From: Ecdyonurus torrentis | Taxonomy: Eukaryota; Arthropoda; Insecta; Ephemeroptera; Heptageniidae | Length of the DNA stretch: 64,000 bases | Assembly: GCA_949318235.1 (NCBI GenBank) | Contig: OX439134.1 | Coordinates: forward strand, 31,001,749 to 31,065,748 | Direction of reading: 5' to 3' | Part shown: piece after piece, positions 1 through 13,843 of the stretch | Layout: every line of letters starts with the position of its first letter | How positions within the stretch are numbered: the stretch's first letter is position 1 | The notes under the pieces: model-generated | What the model was told of the DNA's origin: nothing | Database searches by the model: none | Seen by the model: the letters and a program-made list of their open reading frames with translations, nothing else | Made by a program: the position numbers and the translations under genes

Positions 1-65
1 TAAATTATGTTCTTATGCAGTTAACATTGAACTAGCATAATTATTACGTATTTATTTTTATATAC

Positions 66-235
66 GTATGTCAATTTCAATAATTTTGTTCCTATTATCT
101 GATGGTCACGGGTTCTAAAATTACATCATAATCATGATACATAGCTAGGTAGTAGTTGTTAGCATTGACTTTCAAATGACATCAAAATGCTAGTGTAAAA
201 CACGTGTAAGCCACGTGTAAGCCACGTGCAAACTT
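66..235 (+). mobile_element. Repeat family V, right-part fragment
   Basis: ATCTGATGGTCACGGGTTCT and GACTTTCAAATGACATCA match the family; then a GCCACGTGTAA tandem triplet (200-230) that is not part of it. Confidence 0.5.
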
Positions 236-492
236 CTGAGTTTTAAAGAAACCAATTGCTAATGTTAGGTAGTGAAAGCACATTTCCTACGTATTTTTTA
301 TTTTTCCCGATCGTCAAGATTTTCTTTCGGTATAAGTTAAAAATTTCAAAACAAGTTATACGTTAAAATATTTTTCACCATCGAAACTTGACAAATACTG
401 GAAATGAAGAAGCAAAATTTGCAAAAGACTCATGAAATTGACAAAATTAAATAATTATACAAATTAACATAGAATCTTATGGGCTAAAACTT

Positions 493-532
<40 letters not shown>

Positions 533-630
533 TTCGAGCCACTGCTGGGTGCGTACGTGAAGTGTGAGAGCACAACACGTTGCACTATGCATGTTTACAT
601 GCATTCCATGATGACGCATAATATTCGGGA

Positions 631-856
631 GGTGCATGATTGATGTGATTGCATCGACCAGCCTGCCTAGATGTTTCCACGGTTTCTCTAGGCTGTCATG
701 GCGAATACCGGGCTGTGTACTTAGGCCGTGGCCAGCCCGATTGTGCTTTTCCATTAATTGGAAAGTCCTTACCTGTCGATAAGGCAATGTCTTGACTATG
801 ACTGGGATTGTATAGCACGATAACACAATATGGCAAGCAAATATATATATATATAA
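631..856 (+). mobile_element. SINE family 1, copy 1
   Basis: It shares the block CCACGGTTTCTCTAG, CTGTCATGGC, GGGCTGTGTA and TTACCTGTCGATAAG with copies near 15.6 kb and 62.8 kb, all in plus orientation. It ends ATATGGCAAGCAA followed by a (TA)n tail in place of poly-A. The upstream piece 531-630 has GGTTCGAGCC but is not shared with copy 2. Confidence 0.65.
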
Positions 857-2317
857 TATAACTTTAATTCTAGCATGGCTAGAATACCTCCCAAATTTTG
901 TCCGATTTTTGAAGATAACTTCATATAATACACTGTTAAAAATGTCAGATTTTTCTTTCTTTACAACTTTTTAATAAAATCCCGCAGTAACTGATTCCCC
1001 ACCCTGTATATACGAGTACATACAAGTCTTCTATTTATAACTATGTAATGTGTTGTAAAATGTATGTAACTAGTTTTTAATTGTAAAAATATTTTTATTA
1101 GATAAATAAAAATATATTTACAAGACGCCTGCCTCGAGTAATTTAACCATGACATTTAATCTTAATTTTGGCAAGTCAGAAAAAAATAATAAGTTAAGTC
1201 AAGTCTTGACAAACTTGTTAAAATAATTACTTTGTATAATTATTTAATTACCTAAAAATATTTTGAAGCAAGCAGGAAATGTTGAAGTAAGCTAAACTCA
1301 AAACTACTAGTTATGTAATTGTGGCTGCGTTTCTTTTTTCTTTTTTTTTTTTTTTTTCTTTTCTTTTCTTTTTTGATTATTTATTTTTTATTATAATTTT
1401 TTTATGTATTTATTTATTTTGAGACGGGGCAGGATTTTTGTTTTAAATTTATTTTATTTTGGCGATTACATTATCACGAATAAAATTTAAATATAAAAAT
1501 AATTCTGTAAGGTACTTTTTCTTAAATTACTCTTAACATTAAAAATTATTTATGGCCATTATTATTATTTATTTGTGATCTCTAATTGGTCATAAAAGAA
1601 CGACAATTAACGTTTACAACACCCACTAATTATTATAATTAACCCATAAGATTTGTTAAATAGGCGTCTTGTAAAAAGGAGGTTCATTGAAAAAATTAAA
1701 CAAACCCAAAGCTTAATCTAATAGGGCTCAGGGTTAGAACCAACTTACTCTGCTAGCAGTCAACTTTGTGTTTCTGTTTTTCTTTAACATGCTTACTTAA
1801 GGGGTAATTTTTGCTCTAACTTACAGATTTTTACAACTTTTGGTTTTCCTAAATTTCAATTGAATTGGATAAAAAAAAACGTTTAAAAGTCACGAAAAAA
1901 AGTAGCTTTGAGAGTCCCCCCCCCCCCCCCCCCCCCGATTTTCAAACATGCTTTGAGGCTGAGTAAGTTACAGTAAAAATTTCAGCTCCGGAGAAATAAT
2001 TATAACTCAAGTTACAGCTGCTCCATTCTCCCATAAGATAGCATGTTATCAAGACAGTATAAGACAAAGTTATCTGCTAGACTTTCTTAGTATTGTGGAC
2101 CTCTATGTTTGTTTATTTTTTTATTAAATCTCCTCTACTTTAAATTTTTTTTCTTTTTCTTTTTCAAAAGTCTTCTAAATTGAAGCACGACACATTTTTA
2201 AACATTATTATTTATTTGTTTTGAAAATGATACTTGTCATATTTTTACTACATGCAGTATTCTCATTTCATATAGTTATTAGTCGTAAATTGATTAAAAT
2301 TATTTTATTTATATAAT

Positions 2318-2373
<56 letters not shown>

Positions 2374-2649
2374 TAATCTCGTGACTGTAAAAGCAAAAGT
2401 AGTTCGTTGATTTTTCACGTATAACGAGAAGGTGTTTCGACCGGGTTGAATGACCTGTAACATATTCCGCAAACATACAAGCGACCTTCACCTGTTTCTT
2501 TATACATACAAGTAGCAAGCCATACTAATTGACCTCTTGACATTTAATTAAAGGTCAATCATGTAACTTTATATTATATTAAAGATAATTCAATATAATC
2601 TTGCAAGAAATAGTTTTGTTTTCTTTTAATTTTATCAATGAAATATCCA

Positions 2650-2734
2650 CTCTAAAAAAATGATGCATTACTTTGGCTACAAATACCAACTTATTCTAAC
2701 GAATCCATGCTATTTTTTTAGAGAGTAAGAAGAA
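2650..2734. mobile_element. MITE family D, short deletion derivative
   Basis: CACTCTAAAAAAATGATGCA to TTTTTTTAGAGAG. Only the outer parts remain (about 85 bp). Confidence 0.5.
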
Positions 2735-3184
2735 ATATAATTTAATACTTCACCCCCCCCCCCCCCGGTGTGCACATGCATATAGAAATATAATTATAAT
2801 ACATGTGTATTGTAGAAATACACTTGAGGATTATATCTATCACATATTTATATTGCATGGCTAGAGTATTATAGGATATCAACATTATACATTTTATAAT
2901 CTTATTATTTAGCCCATGGAGATATGAGAATATTATTATAACATTTAAATATTCAAAATAACAGACCAGATAAAAGGCAACACATGTTAAAGTATAATTA
3001 TATAAGTAACTATGGTAATTATATATATTAAATACTAAAAACTAATTAAAAAAAGGCAAGTGTTTTCTAGTTGATTTAAAAATTTAGTGGTATAATGTAA
3101 CAATAAATTTTCAATGATAAAGACATGCGACTTATAAATCTTGTTAGAATAAGTAATTAAATGATTTATAAATATCATAACTTA

Positions 3185-3486
3185 TATAGGGTCTATGAAT
3201 TCATGTTAAAGTCAACGCCATGTTGGATAACTCAATAACATGGGTGGCATAGGAAATAAAATTATTTTGCCAGTTTAAAAACACTATGCAATATTTTTGG
3301 AAGCATTGATATTGTAAATATGTTGAATTAGTATCTCAAGTATGTGAGAAAAATAACAAAAAATGAACCGATTTCTCAAAGAAAATGGGCTTAAATGAAG
3401 TTTGTCCTATGCTGAGCAATGTTATGCACTACTCCAGTATGGCCTCCAAGCGCAATAAATATGACGTCATCCGCATACACCCTATT
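3185..3486 (+). mobile_element. MITE family A, copy 1
   Basis: About 300 bp. The left end is TATAGGGTCTATGAATTCAT and the right end CGCATACACCCTATT, so termini are inverted (TATAGGGTGTATGC consensus). The interior has TTAAAGTCAACGCCATGTTG, CCTATGCTGAGCAATG and ATGACGTCAT. Confidence 0.75.
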
Positions 3487-3892
3487 TAGTAATACTTTCA
3501 TTGAATACAATATAAAAAGAATGTGCTATCAACTTTAAAAGGAAAACTTTAAAAATATATTTATAACGCTAATGTACATATATAATTTTTTTTGCTGATG
3601 AATAAAGAAAACTTTAAAGCTACCTTATAGTCGTTTGAAATTTGCAGTTTATAGAGTTGAAAGAGAAGATAAAAATATCAATTGCATTCATATTTTGCTG
3701 ACAAAATAATGATACTTAAAAGTCTAAAGCTTTATCATCGGGAAGTCTTTTAATGTATGGTAATTATCAATATTATTGCTTTCAGTTAAAATAATGGTAT
3801 ATTGATTGCTGACTCAAATATGATTGTTTATGTATAGTATATAATATTATATAATAGTGTATTATAGTATTTTTATTTTTATTTTGAGTACT

Positions 3893-3895
3893 GCC

Positions 3896-3940
<45 letters not shown>
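3893..3940. repeat. (TA)n(CA)n microsatellite
   Basis: TATATATA passing into CACACACA, just before dispersed repeat X. Confidence 0.92.
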
Positions 3941-3944
3941 ATTC

Positions 3945-4085
3945 TCCCAATACTACTTCGAGAGGATGCAGTGTAATTAACTATGTAAAGTCAACTGTGA
4001 TTGGCTTGTTGGTTTATAACACGCTTTCTGATTGGTTTAGCACCCCGGATGCAGCTTTTGGCGGGAAAGACATTGTTTTTGCAAA
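3945..4085 (+). repeat. Dispersed repeat X with CCAAT motifs, copy 1
   Basis: CAATACTACTTCGAGAGGAT, CAACTGTGATTGGCTTGTTG, CTGATTGGTTTAGCACC and GCTTTTGGCGG are found reversed at 59.7-59.87 kb. Confidence 0.6.
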
Positions 4086-4118
4086 CCTGTATATATAATA
4101 TATATATATATATATATA

Positions 4119-4250
4119 TTAGCTATTTGTAATAAAATTTGCTAAAATATATTATTTTAGCTGCTCATAATAACTGAAAAGTGTTTATCATAAATAAGTT
4201 AGGATTCGTAACTGAAGTAATGTACCCTGTTTTTGAGAATCCAAATAGAT
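4119..4250. mobile_element. MITE family D, right-half fragment
   Basis: Contains TTAGCTGCTCATAATAACTG and TAAGTTAGGATTCGTAACTG, then a decayed GTACCCTGTTTTTGAGA end. Confidence 0.5.
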
Positions 4251-4308
4251 ACCAAAAACGTACCCTTTAACACACTATAGATCAACAGTTACAGAAGAAA
4301 AAAATGCG

Positions 4309-4309
<1 letters not shown>

Positions 4310-4374
<65 letters not shown>
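4310..4374. repeat. (TA)n microsatellite
   Basis: About 32 TA units. Similar tracts: 495-530, 2320-2369, 4090-4119, 15980-16021, 41824-41841 and 44185-44224. Confidence 0.95.
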
Positions 4375-4377
<3 letters not shown>

Positions 4378-4846
4378 TACTGTATAAATGAAATAAATAT
4401 AGTTGAAAAATTAATACAGCAGTGTTTTACATAATATTGTAAGCTACTCTGAAAAAACAAATCACGCCCAAGAAAATAAATTGATATTAATATAAGAAGT
4501 GACAATAATTTATTTTAAATTACATTTATACGATGATTATTAAATTAGCATTAACAAGTTACTCGGACAAGTAGTTCTAAAGCAGAATGCAAGTTTTTAA
4601 TTTATACAAATAGCAACAATGTTGCTTATATATGCGGGAGCAACATTGTAAATGTCAATTTAGTGAGGAAAATAGCAGTTTTTTTAATTGATGTATGAAT
4701 CTTTTTGTATAATATTTTACACCTGCAATATTGAAATGATGATATTAAATAAAATAAATCTCAAATAGGTTTATAATTTACTTATATATTAAAATACTCT
4801 TAGTTAATGTAACCTAATAGACTTTTTCTTTAATCACGAAGTAAAA

Positions 4847-4952
4847 GTACACTCCTCCCGAATAAATGTGACCGCAGCGTTCATGTCTCCAAATGTTAAA
4901 TATATGAGGAAACTTTAACGCGGCCGGTCAGATTTATTCGGGGGAAGTGTAC
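4847..4952. mobile_element. Short hairpin MITE (106 bp)
   Basis: GTACACTCCTCCCGAATAAA mirrored by TTTATTCGGGGGAAGTGTAC. TA at both borders would fit a Tc1/mariner-type MITE. Confidence 0.55.
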
Positions 4953-5339
4953 ATAAATCTAACAAAGTCATATTCTTATCGGTTGGTTCAAAATATTTTC
5001 CCAAATTCATTATATTGAAAAAAAAAATTACATGAAAAAATAAATAAATAAAACACAGAATAAAAAATAAAGAAGCTATATTTTGATATAAAAAATTCAC
5101 TCTTGTAGAAAATATCATAATCATTAAACTTTATTACACAAATCTTATAAATATTTTGATTATAATTTATTTGATACAAATATTTTTTAAATATAATAAT
5201 TTGATACTAGATTTGTAGTTCTCTGTAAAGTTGACATTTCCGACAAAGGCACATACACGCAAACTACCCTTCTCTCGTGGTTTTGTACCGAAAGCTTTAT
5301 CTAATGTGTTGTTAACTTTAATCTTTTTTTTTCTTTTTT

Positions 5340-5480
5340 TACTATAAAAATTTGCTTTTATTGACTTATGGCCATACAATGCAATCAGATGGAGATTTCA
5401 GTTGACGCAAAACTATATTTAAATATATTTTGTTATTCCCATATACCAATAGAAATAAATTTGTCAGTAAAAAGACTGTA
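5340..5480 (+). repeat. Dispersed repeat W, copy 1
   Basis: TTATTGACTTATGGCCATAC and GATGGAGATTTCAGTTGACG match 33045-33180 in the same orientation. Confidence 0.55.
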
Positions 5481-5746
5481 GCAATATATACTGTATGTGT
5501 GTGTGTGCGTGTGATTATGCTGATTGTACACTCGACATCTATTCACTATGGGAGGCCTTTGCTGGTTGTCTCTATCGTTTACTTTTAATTTATTACAGTG
5601 ATAGCTACCGTACTTTATCTCATTTATTTATTAGTAATGTCATAAAACGTATAGCTCCAAATTATTCACCTAAAAATTAAAAAAAAATGTATTTTAAGGA
5701 ATAAATCATATTTATCCTTTAAAAATGTGTATACTATATTTTACGA

Positions 5747-5780
<34 letters not shown>

Positions 5781-6726
5781 AAAATGAATTAATTATAAAT
5801 ATGCAAATTAACCTTAAAAAAATAATTTAACGTAACTTATTAGAAAACCACAACATAGATGTGCATTTTTTTGTTGATAAAAATGCAACATTTAACTACA
5901 AAATAACTATAAGAAAATTTTAAGAAAATTATTGATATTTTAAATAATTAAAAAAGAGAAATTTAGAAACTATTTTTTGTTGCAGTCTATAGTCAAAATT
6001 TTGAAAACAAAAATAAAAATTAAAATAGCGTAAAAAATTAGTTCTCTTTCGCGCCTTTGCACTTTTAGTATCAAATAGTATTATTATTATTATCAGAGCA
6101 TTAGCATAGATTTTGCTGTATTGATCAAAATTGAGGTTGCAAAATTATTACGAATTTATCTTTGCACGTGTTTGGGACTCTAAAATATCATACAATTGAA
6201 ATATTTTAATATAAAATACGCATTAAACCATTATTTCCTGCCTTTCTTTCAAGGATGATAGCGTGTAGGAAACTAAGAAACTTATGACAAAAATTACTTT
6301 ATTAAGATCATTCAATCATCAGCATATTACGTATTTCTGCAGTAGCAGTTGAACTTTAATAATAAATGCTCCACCCCAAAAGTTAGTGTAAAAAAACTTG
6401 ATTCTTTGACTTTTGCCCTTTAAATCGCCAGACATATAAACAAAACATTTTCCGGTATGAAATTAATTAATTTTTTTCTTGTAAAAAGCACAAAAACTTC
6501 ATCAAGGTTTTTATATCGTCATTATTTGTCATGTTGGTGATTATTTGTGACGTAATAATACCGTTTGACGTTTTTGGTGTTCAGTTTGGTGTATATATGA
6601 TTTCCTGCATGTTTAATCTAGTTAGAACTTGAGAGAGGAATTGGTGATCAAACTAGGAAATGAAATATTGAATGAATTTATGATTTGAATTTTAATTATA
6701 TTCTTGAATTATTGGCCCCTATGAAG

Positions 6727-6757
<31 letters not shown>

Positions 6758-6849
6758 GCAGACTATAATTTGTAAGATTTTAGCCACTTTTAGCATTATA
6801 GTATTATCGTGTGAAATGGTTTTCATGTAAAAAAGTATACGCTCAATAT

Positions 6850-6851
<2 letters not shown>

Positions 6852-6891
<40 letters not shown>

Positions 6892-6906
6892 GTCTCTCTC
6901 TCTCTG
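6852..6906. repeat. (TC)n microsatellite
   Basis: CT dinucleotides with three GTCT interruptions. Confidence 0.92.
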
Positions 6907-7026
6907 ATCATATAATGTAGGATTAAACAAATCAAAGTTTCATGAAATTAAATCTGTTTTAATATCTTTTACCAGTGGTGACGTAAATGCGCGACGGAAA
7001 ATGGCAATTAATCCTTAACGAGTGAG

Positions 7027-7200
7027 AACAAAAACTTTTAGGTATAACTTTATTGCATATTCTAAAAGAAGGCATTTGTCTTGAATTGATTGATATGCAA
7101 ATTTTTTATTTTTGTGTTAATTAAGGAAAATAAAAAAAAAAAATTAATTTGCAAAATGACGTCATGGTTGGTAACGTTTTTCGTGTGCCCATATGCATTA
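7027..7200 (+). repeat. Dispersed repeat with CRE, copy 1
   Basis: TTTATTGCATATTCTAAAAG, AATGACGTCATGG and AACGTTTTTCGTGT are shared in order with 25976-26160. Confidence 0.5.
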
Positions 7201-7257
7201 GTTAATGACATTAACGTCATTTTTTTTTTTTTTTTCAAAATATTAAATAAAAATACT

Positions 7258-7583
7258 TAAAGGAATAAGCATTTATATCACAAAACACTTGATGGGACAT
7301 ACACAAATAACTTTACTTTGTCTCAAAATCCAACTGTAGCTCTGTAGCAGTGATCAGAAAATTTCGATTTATGCAACCCGCACAACATTTTTGTACTAAT
7401 TTTTGCATGTTTCTGACGTCAGTAAAATGAATAGTCACGCAAATTGCATACTTTATAGTATTTTCACGCTCTCTCATGGGGCTATATTAACATTCTGGTA
7501 AAAATTGTCATCAGTTTTGAAGATCCTATTTTGTGTTTATTCATTAAAAACCACATGTTGTTTAATGTGGTCTGTGGCTTTAA
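7258..7583 (+). mobile_element. MITE family B, copy 1
   Basis: About 326 bp: TTAAAGGAATAAGC at the left and GTGGTCTGTGGCTTTAA at the right (imperfect inverted ends). The interior includes ACACTTGATGGGA, TTTCTGACGTCAG and CACGCTCTCTC. It lies 147 bp below AGMO exon 4, in the next intron. Confidence 0.75.
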
Positions 7584-7730
7584 TGAACTCACAAATAAGA
7601 AATCTGCATATCAATTGATTAAGGACAATTATCCTCTTTAAAATATGAAATACCCACTAAAATTTTATTAGTATTCCTCATTGAACTACGCACAACAAGA
7701 ATGTGAAAAATGACAAAAATGAGTACTTAC

Positions 7731-7834
7731 AAATCCACACCAAGAGTGAAGGACGGATTGTCTTAGTCCCACTGCTAAATTGTAATCTTCAGAACTATGA
7801 TGTACTTGATGTTGCGCCCATAAGATGTGAATCT
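7731..7834 (-). CDS. AGMO: AGMO exon 4 (104 nt, second histidine motif)
   Basis: Acceptor TTTGTTTCAG ends at 7835. The split codon G|AG gives E137. The exon reads [18 protein letters not shown] then [16 protein letters not shown], and stops at donor GTAAGT (7730-7725), phase 0. [18 protein letters not shown] is strongly conserved in the family and supplies H145, H148 and H149. Intron 3 is only 159 nt. Confidence 0.92.
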
Positions 7835-10800
7835 CTGAAACAAATAAGAATCACTATTTAATACCTTTTTATATTTAACTTGCTAATTAAAGTACTCCAA
7901 CTAATGTTTATTGGACAAAAATCAAATATTGGTTATTATAGTGATTAAGTATAGTGATACGTTCACAGATATGCAGATCAAGACAGAACTTACCGTGGCT
8001 AGCGCGGTGCACCCAGTAATAACAAAAGTCGACAGCTAGAGCCGCAAGGTACCAGGTACTGGCAGAATCCCAAGCCAGGTCACACAACCGGAAGCGATCG
8101 TAAATATAAATATATAGAGCATTCTCAGCTCCTCGGAATACGAGTCTGAAAACAGATTGGGACAATTTAGATTATTTTTTTGTTTTATTTTTTTTTTATA
8201 CCAGAATTCAGTTTCACAAACAAGGCTTTATGCCTTATAATACAGCCTTAATAAATATTAAAGTTGGAATTTTTATTTCACAATTCTTCGGTGAAAGCAT
8301 ACTTTCTTATGGAGAAATGAAACTATTAAATAACGCGAGTAATTTTTTTTTCATGGTATTGGAATTTTTAATGTAGCGCAAATCAACTTTTATTTTCCTA
8401 AATTTTAATTTAACTGCACGAAAAAAAGTAAAATCATACCCAAATTTCTTAACATTCAGAAAAAGAAAAGCTTTGAGTTTCAGTAACAAAACTGAATAAC
8501 ATTGCTCAGCATAGGACAAACTTCTTTTTTTGGCTGTTTTCTTTAAGAAATCGGTTAATTTTTTATTATTGTTATTTTTCTCACATACTTGAGATACTAA
8601 TTCAACAGCATCGAAAGTCTAAAAAAATATTGCTTAATGTTTTTAAACTAGCAAAATGAGTATTTTTCCTATGCTGCCCATGTTATTGCGTGATCCAAGA
8701 TGGCGTTGACTTTAACATGAAAGCATACACACTATTGATTTCAATCTACTTACTTGCCACATTGGTGTAAAATGCCATGTGATAACGAAGTAATGCCGTC
8801 GTTTATCCGAATTGTAGGGCGTTCCTCAAGGAACAAGATGATGTTCTCAATGAAAATAAACGCCAAGAAGTAAGGCCAGGACTAAAACATAAGGAAAAAT
8901 CTTGTTAGTTCAGAGTAGTTTATATCAACGAAGATGAAGATAACATAAGACTGCGCATTTCGTTCGTCTTTTCCAAATGAACTTAAAGGAATAGACCAGA
9001 GAAAATCATAAGCATTTATATCACAAAACACTTGATGGGATTTACAGAGATAACATTAGTTTGTCTCAAAACCCAACAATAGCCCCGTAGCAGTGATCAG
9101 AAAATTCAATTTATGCAACCCACACAACATTTTCATACTGATTTTTGCATGTTTCTGGCGTCATAAACATGAATAGTCACTTAAATTGCATACTTTACAG
9201 TATTTTCACGCTCTCTCGTGGGGCTACATTATTCTGGTAAAAATTGTCATCAGTTTTGAAGATCCCATTTCGTGTTTATTCAATAAAAAGCACATGCTGT
9301 TTTATGTGGTCTATGGCTTTAAAAGAAGTAAATCCACCGGAAGAATAACGAGGAAAAAATACTTTACACTGACAACATGTACAAAAGCTTTGCTCTTCAA
9401 AAATTACGAAATTTTTACTGCAATATACATTTTTAATTTCCGCATTATAGAAAAAACAATATATTTGTTTTAATATTTCATTAATATACAGGAATGTAGA
9501 AATAATAAAATTATTGAAACAATAATTACTTAAAATGACAATTAAAACAATTTATATAAATAGTAAGAAGGTAAACGGGAAATAAATAATTTTAAATTAG
9601 ATAATTATAATTTTAATTAATTAATACAACAAAAATCATCCATGTCTTGTCAAGCAACATTCCTGAAAGTTTTCAATGAATGAAAACAACAAAGGTCGCG
9701 TGTTCATTGAGTGTGACAAATCAACGTTGGCGTATTTATTGTTTTCATTGAAGGATTTAATGTAAGGTTATTTGTGGAGTCATTGACACTTTCAGAGCAG
9801 AGAAATCTAAAAATAGACTTTAGAAAACAGTAACCCGATATGTCAGGTGAAACTGTATAACACATGATACCTGTATCGCTTTATTTCTCTACCTTATATT
9901 AACTTTTCTTAGAGATTGTTTGGACTGGTTGATGGATTGATATATATTAAATTGGTTCATGGCTTGATTTATTGAAAATTAATTGATTCATTAGTTGACT
10001 GATTTGTTGATCGATTTATTGATTGAAACATTAGTTGATTGATTAATTGATTGATTGATTGCCTGATTGATTCATTCATTCATCAATGATCATTTCAGCG
10101 TATTTATTCATCATATTACTTCACAATTTTGTTCTTGTATATAGAGTAAGGAAAAATAATTTAAAATTTAAGCAATTTTTCTGATAAAGGTGTGAGATCA
10201 CTATTGTGTATATAGGCATTTTGCCTTTTTCTCATCACCCGTTGGGTTACTTACTTGTTGTTTTTGTATTTTTTTCTTTTTCTATATGTACCACTCACAA
10301 TTTAAGCCCAATAAAGAACTATCATTACATTATTAAATTTTTCTCAATTAAATTTCATATTTTAGCAGTACGATTGCAATCAATATTGGTTGCGGTAAAT
10401 ATTTTTATTTTATTACTTTCCTTATTTTTGCAATTACATGTAAGTACCTTGTATGTACATACCACAAAGATAATGAAAATGATAACAATGAGCAGTATCT
10501 TTATTGTTCATCATAATTTTGTTACTTCATATTTTATATTTAACCACGTATAAGTGATCTCACAATATTCAGCGATTGAAAGTTGGAGTTTCCAGTGATT
10601 TAATACAATATACGCAATTATATTTGCAATCAGTTTCAAATATATTATATCATCAGTAAATTGTTAAAGAAGAAGAAAACCCAGTTGATGGTACTTTTTA
10701 ATATTGTGTGCCTTCAGGTCTGCTACAACAGCTTGTTAACTTCTTCGTATTTTTTTTTTTTTTTTTTTTCTTCTCCTTTTTTACCTAATAGTCTATTTTA

Positions 10801-13800
10801 GTCTCAAATGAGTACGAGTTAAAAATTTCTTACACTGCTTGATTATTTTATAGTTTTTTTTTCTTCTTTTTCCCTTGATTAGATTTGATATTATTTAGCT
10901 GTACAAAAACAGTCATATTCATTTTATAGTAATTTTTTTTTCCTTATCTGATGATCACGGGTCTTTGATTTTATTGTTATTACAGGTAATTGTTACTATC
11001 TTCTTCCAAATGACATACAAAAATGTTAAAATAAAACAAAATTTGAATTTCAGATATAAGATCTCTTGAGCTATATCTCTAAAAAAAACAAAAAAAAAAT
11101 CAAGAAAGATGATAAGATAAGCTTGTATTACTTTCCATGTATGCATATCAAAATAAATATAAAATATAAATAAACAATAATATTTTGCTACTACCACATT
11201 AATCACTTCAGGCCTGACAATATTTTTAAACCCATGAACATTTATATGATAAATTATATTTTAAGTCTACGCTTACTTACATTAAGATAAGAAGATTAAT
11301 GAATAATAACTATTATAATCTTTAATGTCGATGTTGGTACGGAAATAATTTTCTATAAGAAATCATTTATATTACCTCCACTATAAAAATATTCTTCAAA
11401 TTTAAATATAATAATCTTAATCATACATAAATAAAATAAAAAAATAAAATCATTTTATTTTCCGCAAAAATATTTTTGAGAAAATTTATAATAATATTAT
11501 TTATTTTTGTAATTATTCAATTTTTAATAATACACGAATTAATTGAAAAGCATAAAAAGGTAAGATTGAAATAAATATTTCAATTATGCTGTACAGCAAA
11601 GTTACTTTTCACCACTAAAGAAGTGCTGTAAAGTCATTCTGTTAATACAAATTAGTAAATCAATATACGTCTATAACAACAAAATATTATGTTGTACTGC
11701 ATAACTATATTTTACATAATAATTTGTAACATTTTTCTCCCTCCACGAGCAAAAATAGTTACATAATAATTATATCAACTCATTTTTATAGCACAATTTA
11801 TTTAATACAACATAATTTATGCTATAGGGTGTATGCATTTATGTTAAAGTCGACGCCATGTTGGATAACTCAATAACATAGGTGTCATAGGAAATAAAAT
11901 CATTTTTCCAGTTTCAAAATCCTATGGAATATTTTTGAGAGCATTGATGCTGTAAATATGTTGAATTAGTATCTCAAGTATATGAGAAAAAATAACAAAT
12001 AGCAAAAAAAATTAACCAAATTCCCAAAGAAAACAGGCTTAAATGAAGTTTCTCCTATGCTGAGCAATGTTATGCACTACTGTTATGGCCTCCAAGCGCA
12101 ATAAATATGACGTCATCCGCATACACCCTATATTGCATAATTACTATGTTACATTGCTTGAATTCTATATAATAGCATAATTGTTAATAATATTCTAATT
12201 TAGTATCATTTATGCTATAATGGCATAAATATGGTATAAATTACGTATTTTCCATGTAATATTTTAAAATTTCAGCCTTTTATTAAGACAGTTTTTTGAG
12301 CAATGAGTCATTTAAATTATTAAATGATATTATAAGATTTTTCAAATCAAGTTAGGACATTGCCCTGTAACAGTATCGATATACATTTACTATTGGTGTC
12401 TTATAATAATATTATATGACAAAGAAATATGATATTTCTTCACTTTATTGTTATGATAGCATTTCTATATTATGTATGTATACTCATTACCATATCGAAA
12501 TACCTCTGTACATAATCTCTCTACTTAATATTAAATGTCTTTGAGTGCACGTGCATAACTCCATGCATCTGCTCTGCCCACCGTTACAATGACAAGAAAG
12601 CAAAAAGAAGACATTAAGTATGTTGCCCATGTAAAGCATGTGCAAGCAAAGTAATATAGTTGATCACTTGACGTCTTGATTTAACATACTTTCAAATTCA
12701 AATTACTTCTTTATTCGGCAAATCCACATACCGATCCTCTCGCGTCAAGATGAAGCTTCTACAATTTACAAATTTCCAAAAGAATGAACGATCTACACTT
12801 TACAAAGTCGTGGCTACCTGGAGAATTCACACCTGTTTTATATAGCAGAAGCTCCAGGTAGCCGTGACTTTTTAAAGTGTAGATCGTTCATTATCTGGAA
12901 ATTGTGAAGTGTAGAAGCTTCATCTTGACGTGAAAAGATCGATTTTTACACTTAATATATTTTACAATGTCATACAATGAGAATACAAAGTACACAGAAA
13001 GAATAAATTACGTAATTTATGCTGCATTTATGTCATTATAGCTTAATTGATGCTATATCGGAACCTAAATATTTATGCTGTACAACATAATTAAATTTAA
13101 TTAATGGTTTAATTTAACATTATTTATGCTATAATGACATAAATACAGCATAAATTACGTAATTTATTCTTTCCGTGCACGTTTCACAGAAAATAGTTGA
13201 AAAATCAAGTACGTGAAATAGAACTTAAAAATAGCGCATGGTTAAATATAGACAGTGACATATATTAAAGAAATCTAAATCATATAGGTAAGATCACAGT
13301 TGACAAAATTTTGAATAATTACGTTGCACTCTGTTGCTAAAAAAAACTGTAATGCACAATGTTTATACTCGTGTAATTTCTTATAGGTAAATATTATAGT
13401 TTATTTTATCCAATAATGTTGGCATATTTTTAAGTCACTTATCAGCCTCCATATGCCGGTGTTACCTTCAATTAAAAAAAAGTTATAACAAATAAGAAAT
13501 TTTATTGACTTAGGCAGTTTATTGTATTTATTTGATCTCAACTAATTAAAATTCAGGAGCATACAATGACTTTGAGATCATAAATAGATAAAAAACAATT
13601 CTAAATTGAGATGTACGCATGCATAGCTGTTTATTTTTACCATAAAAAGGAATGTATTATATCAAGATAGCCCTGACAGTTCTACACATACTGTAGTAAA
13701 ACAGAGTAGTTAACAATTTATTAGTACTGTTGAACTGTTTTTTTGTTCTCTCTCCTTCAATTACCATCTTTTTACAAAGCTACTTAATAGTAATATAGTC

Positions 13801-13802
13801 AA

Positions 13803-13843
<41 letters not shown>

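Larger units (their letters stand above)
236..3184. other. AT-rich non-coding DNA
   Basis: Apart from the SINE, (TA)n and short family-D remnant it holds poly-T (1333-1357), poly-C runs (1917-1936, 2752-2766) and unassigned AT-rich DNA. A somewhat GC-richer block at 2430-2510 has no convincing frame. No gene seen. Confidence 0.5.
4953..7026. other. AT-rich non-coding DNA
   Basis: Poly-T at 5749-5773 and 6729-6757, a (TC)n tract and dispersed repeat W. Short frames at 4915-5379 and 5495 are not gene-like. Confidence 0.5.

Noticed and set aside
464..826. 120-codon minus-strand frame similar to one at 62661-63005
   Set aside because: Both are antisense readings of the same SINE; similarity reflects the repeat, not a protein.
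2430..2515. Slightly GC-rich block as the next AGMO exon
   Set aside because: Neither strand encodes the expected FNLLYQFWIHTE region.
5230..5300. Minus-strand KAFGTKPREKGSLRVCAFVG as a possible exon
   Set aside because: No consensus splice sites in frame and no recognised family.
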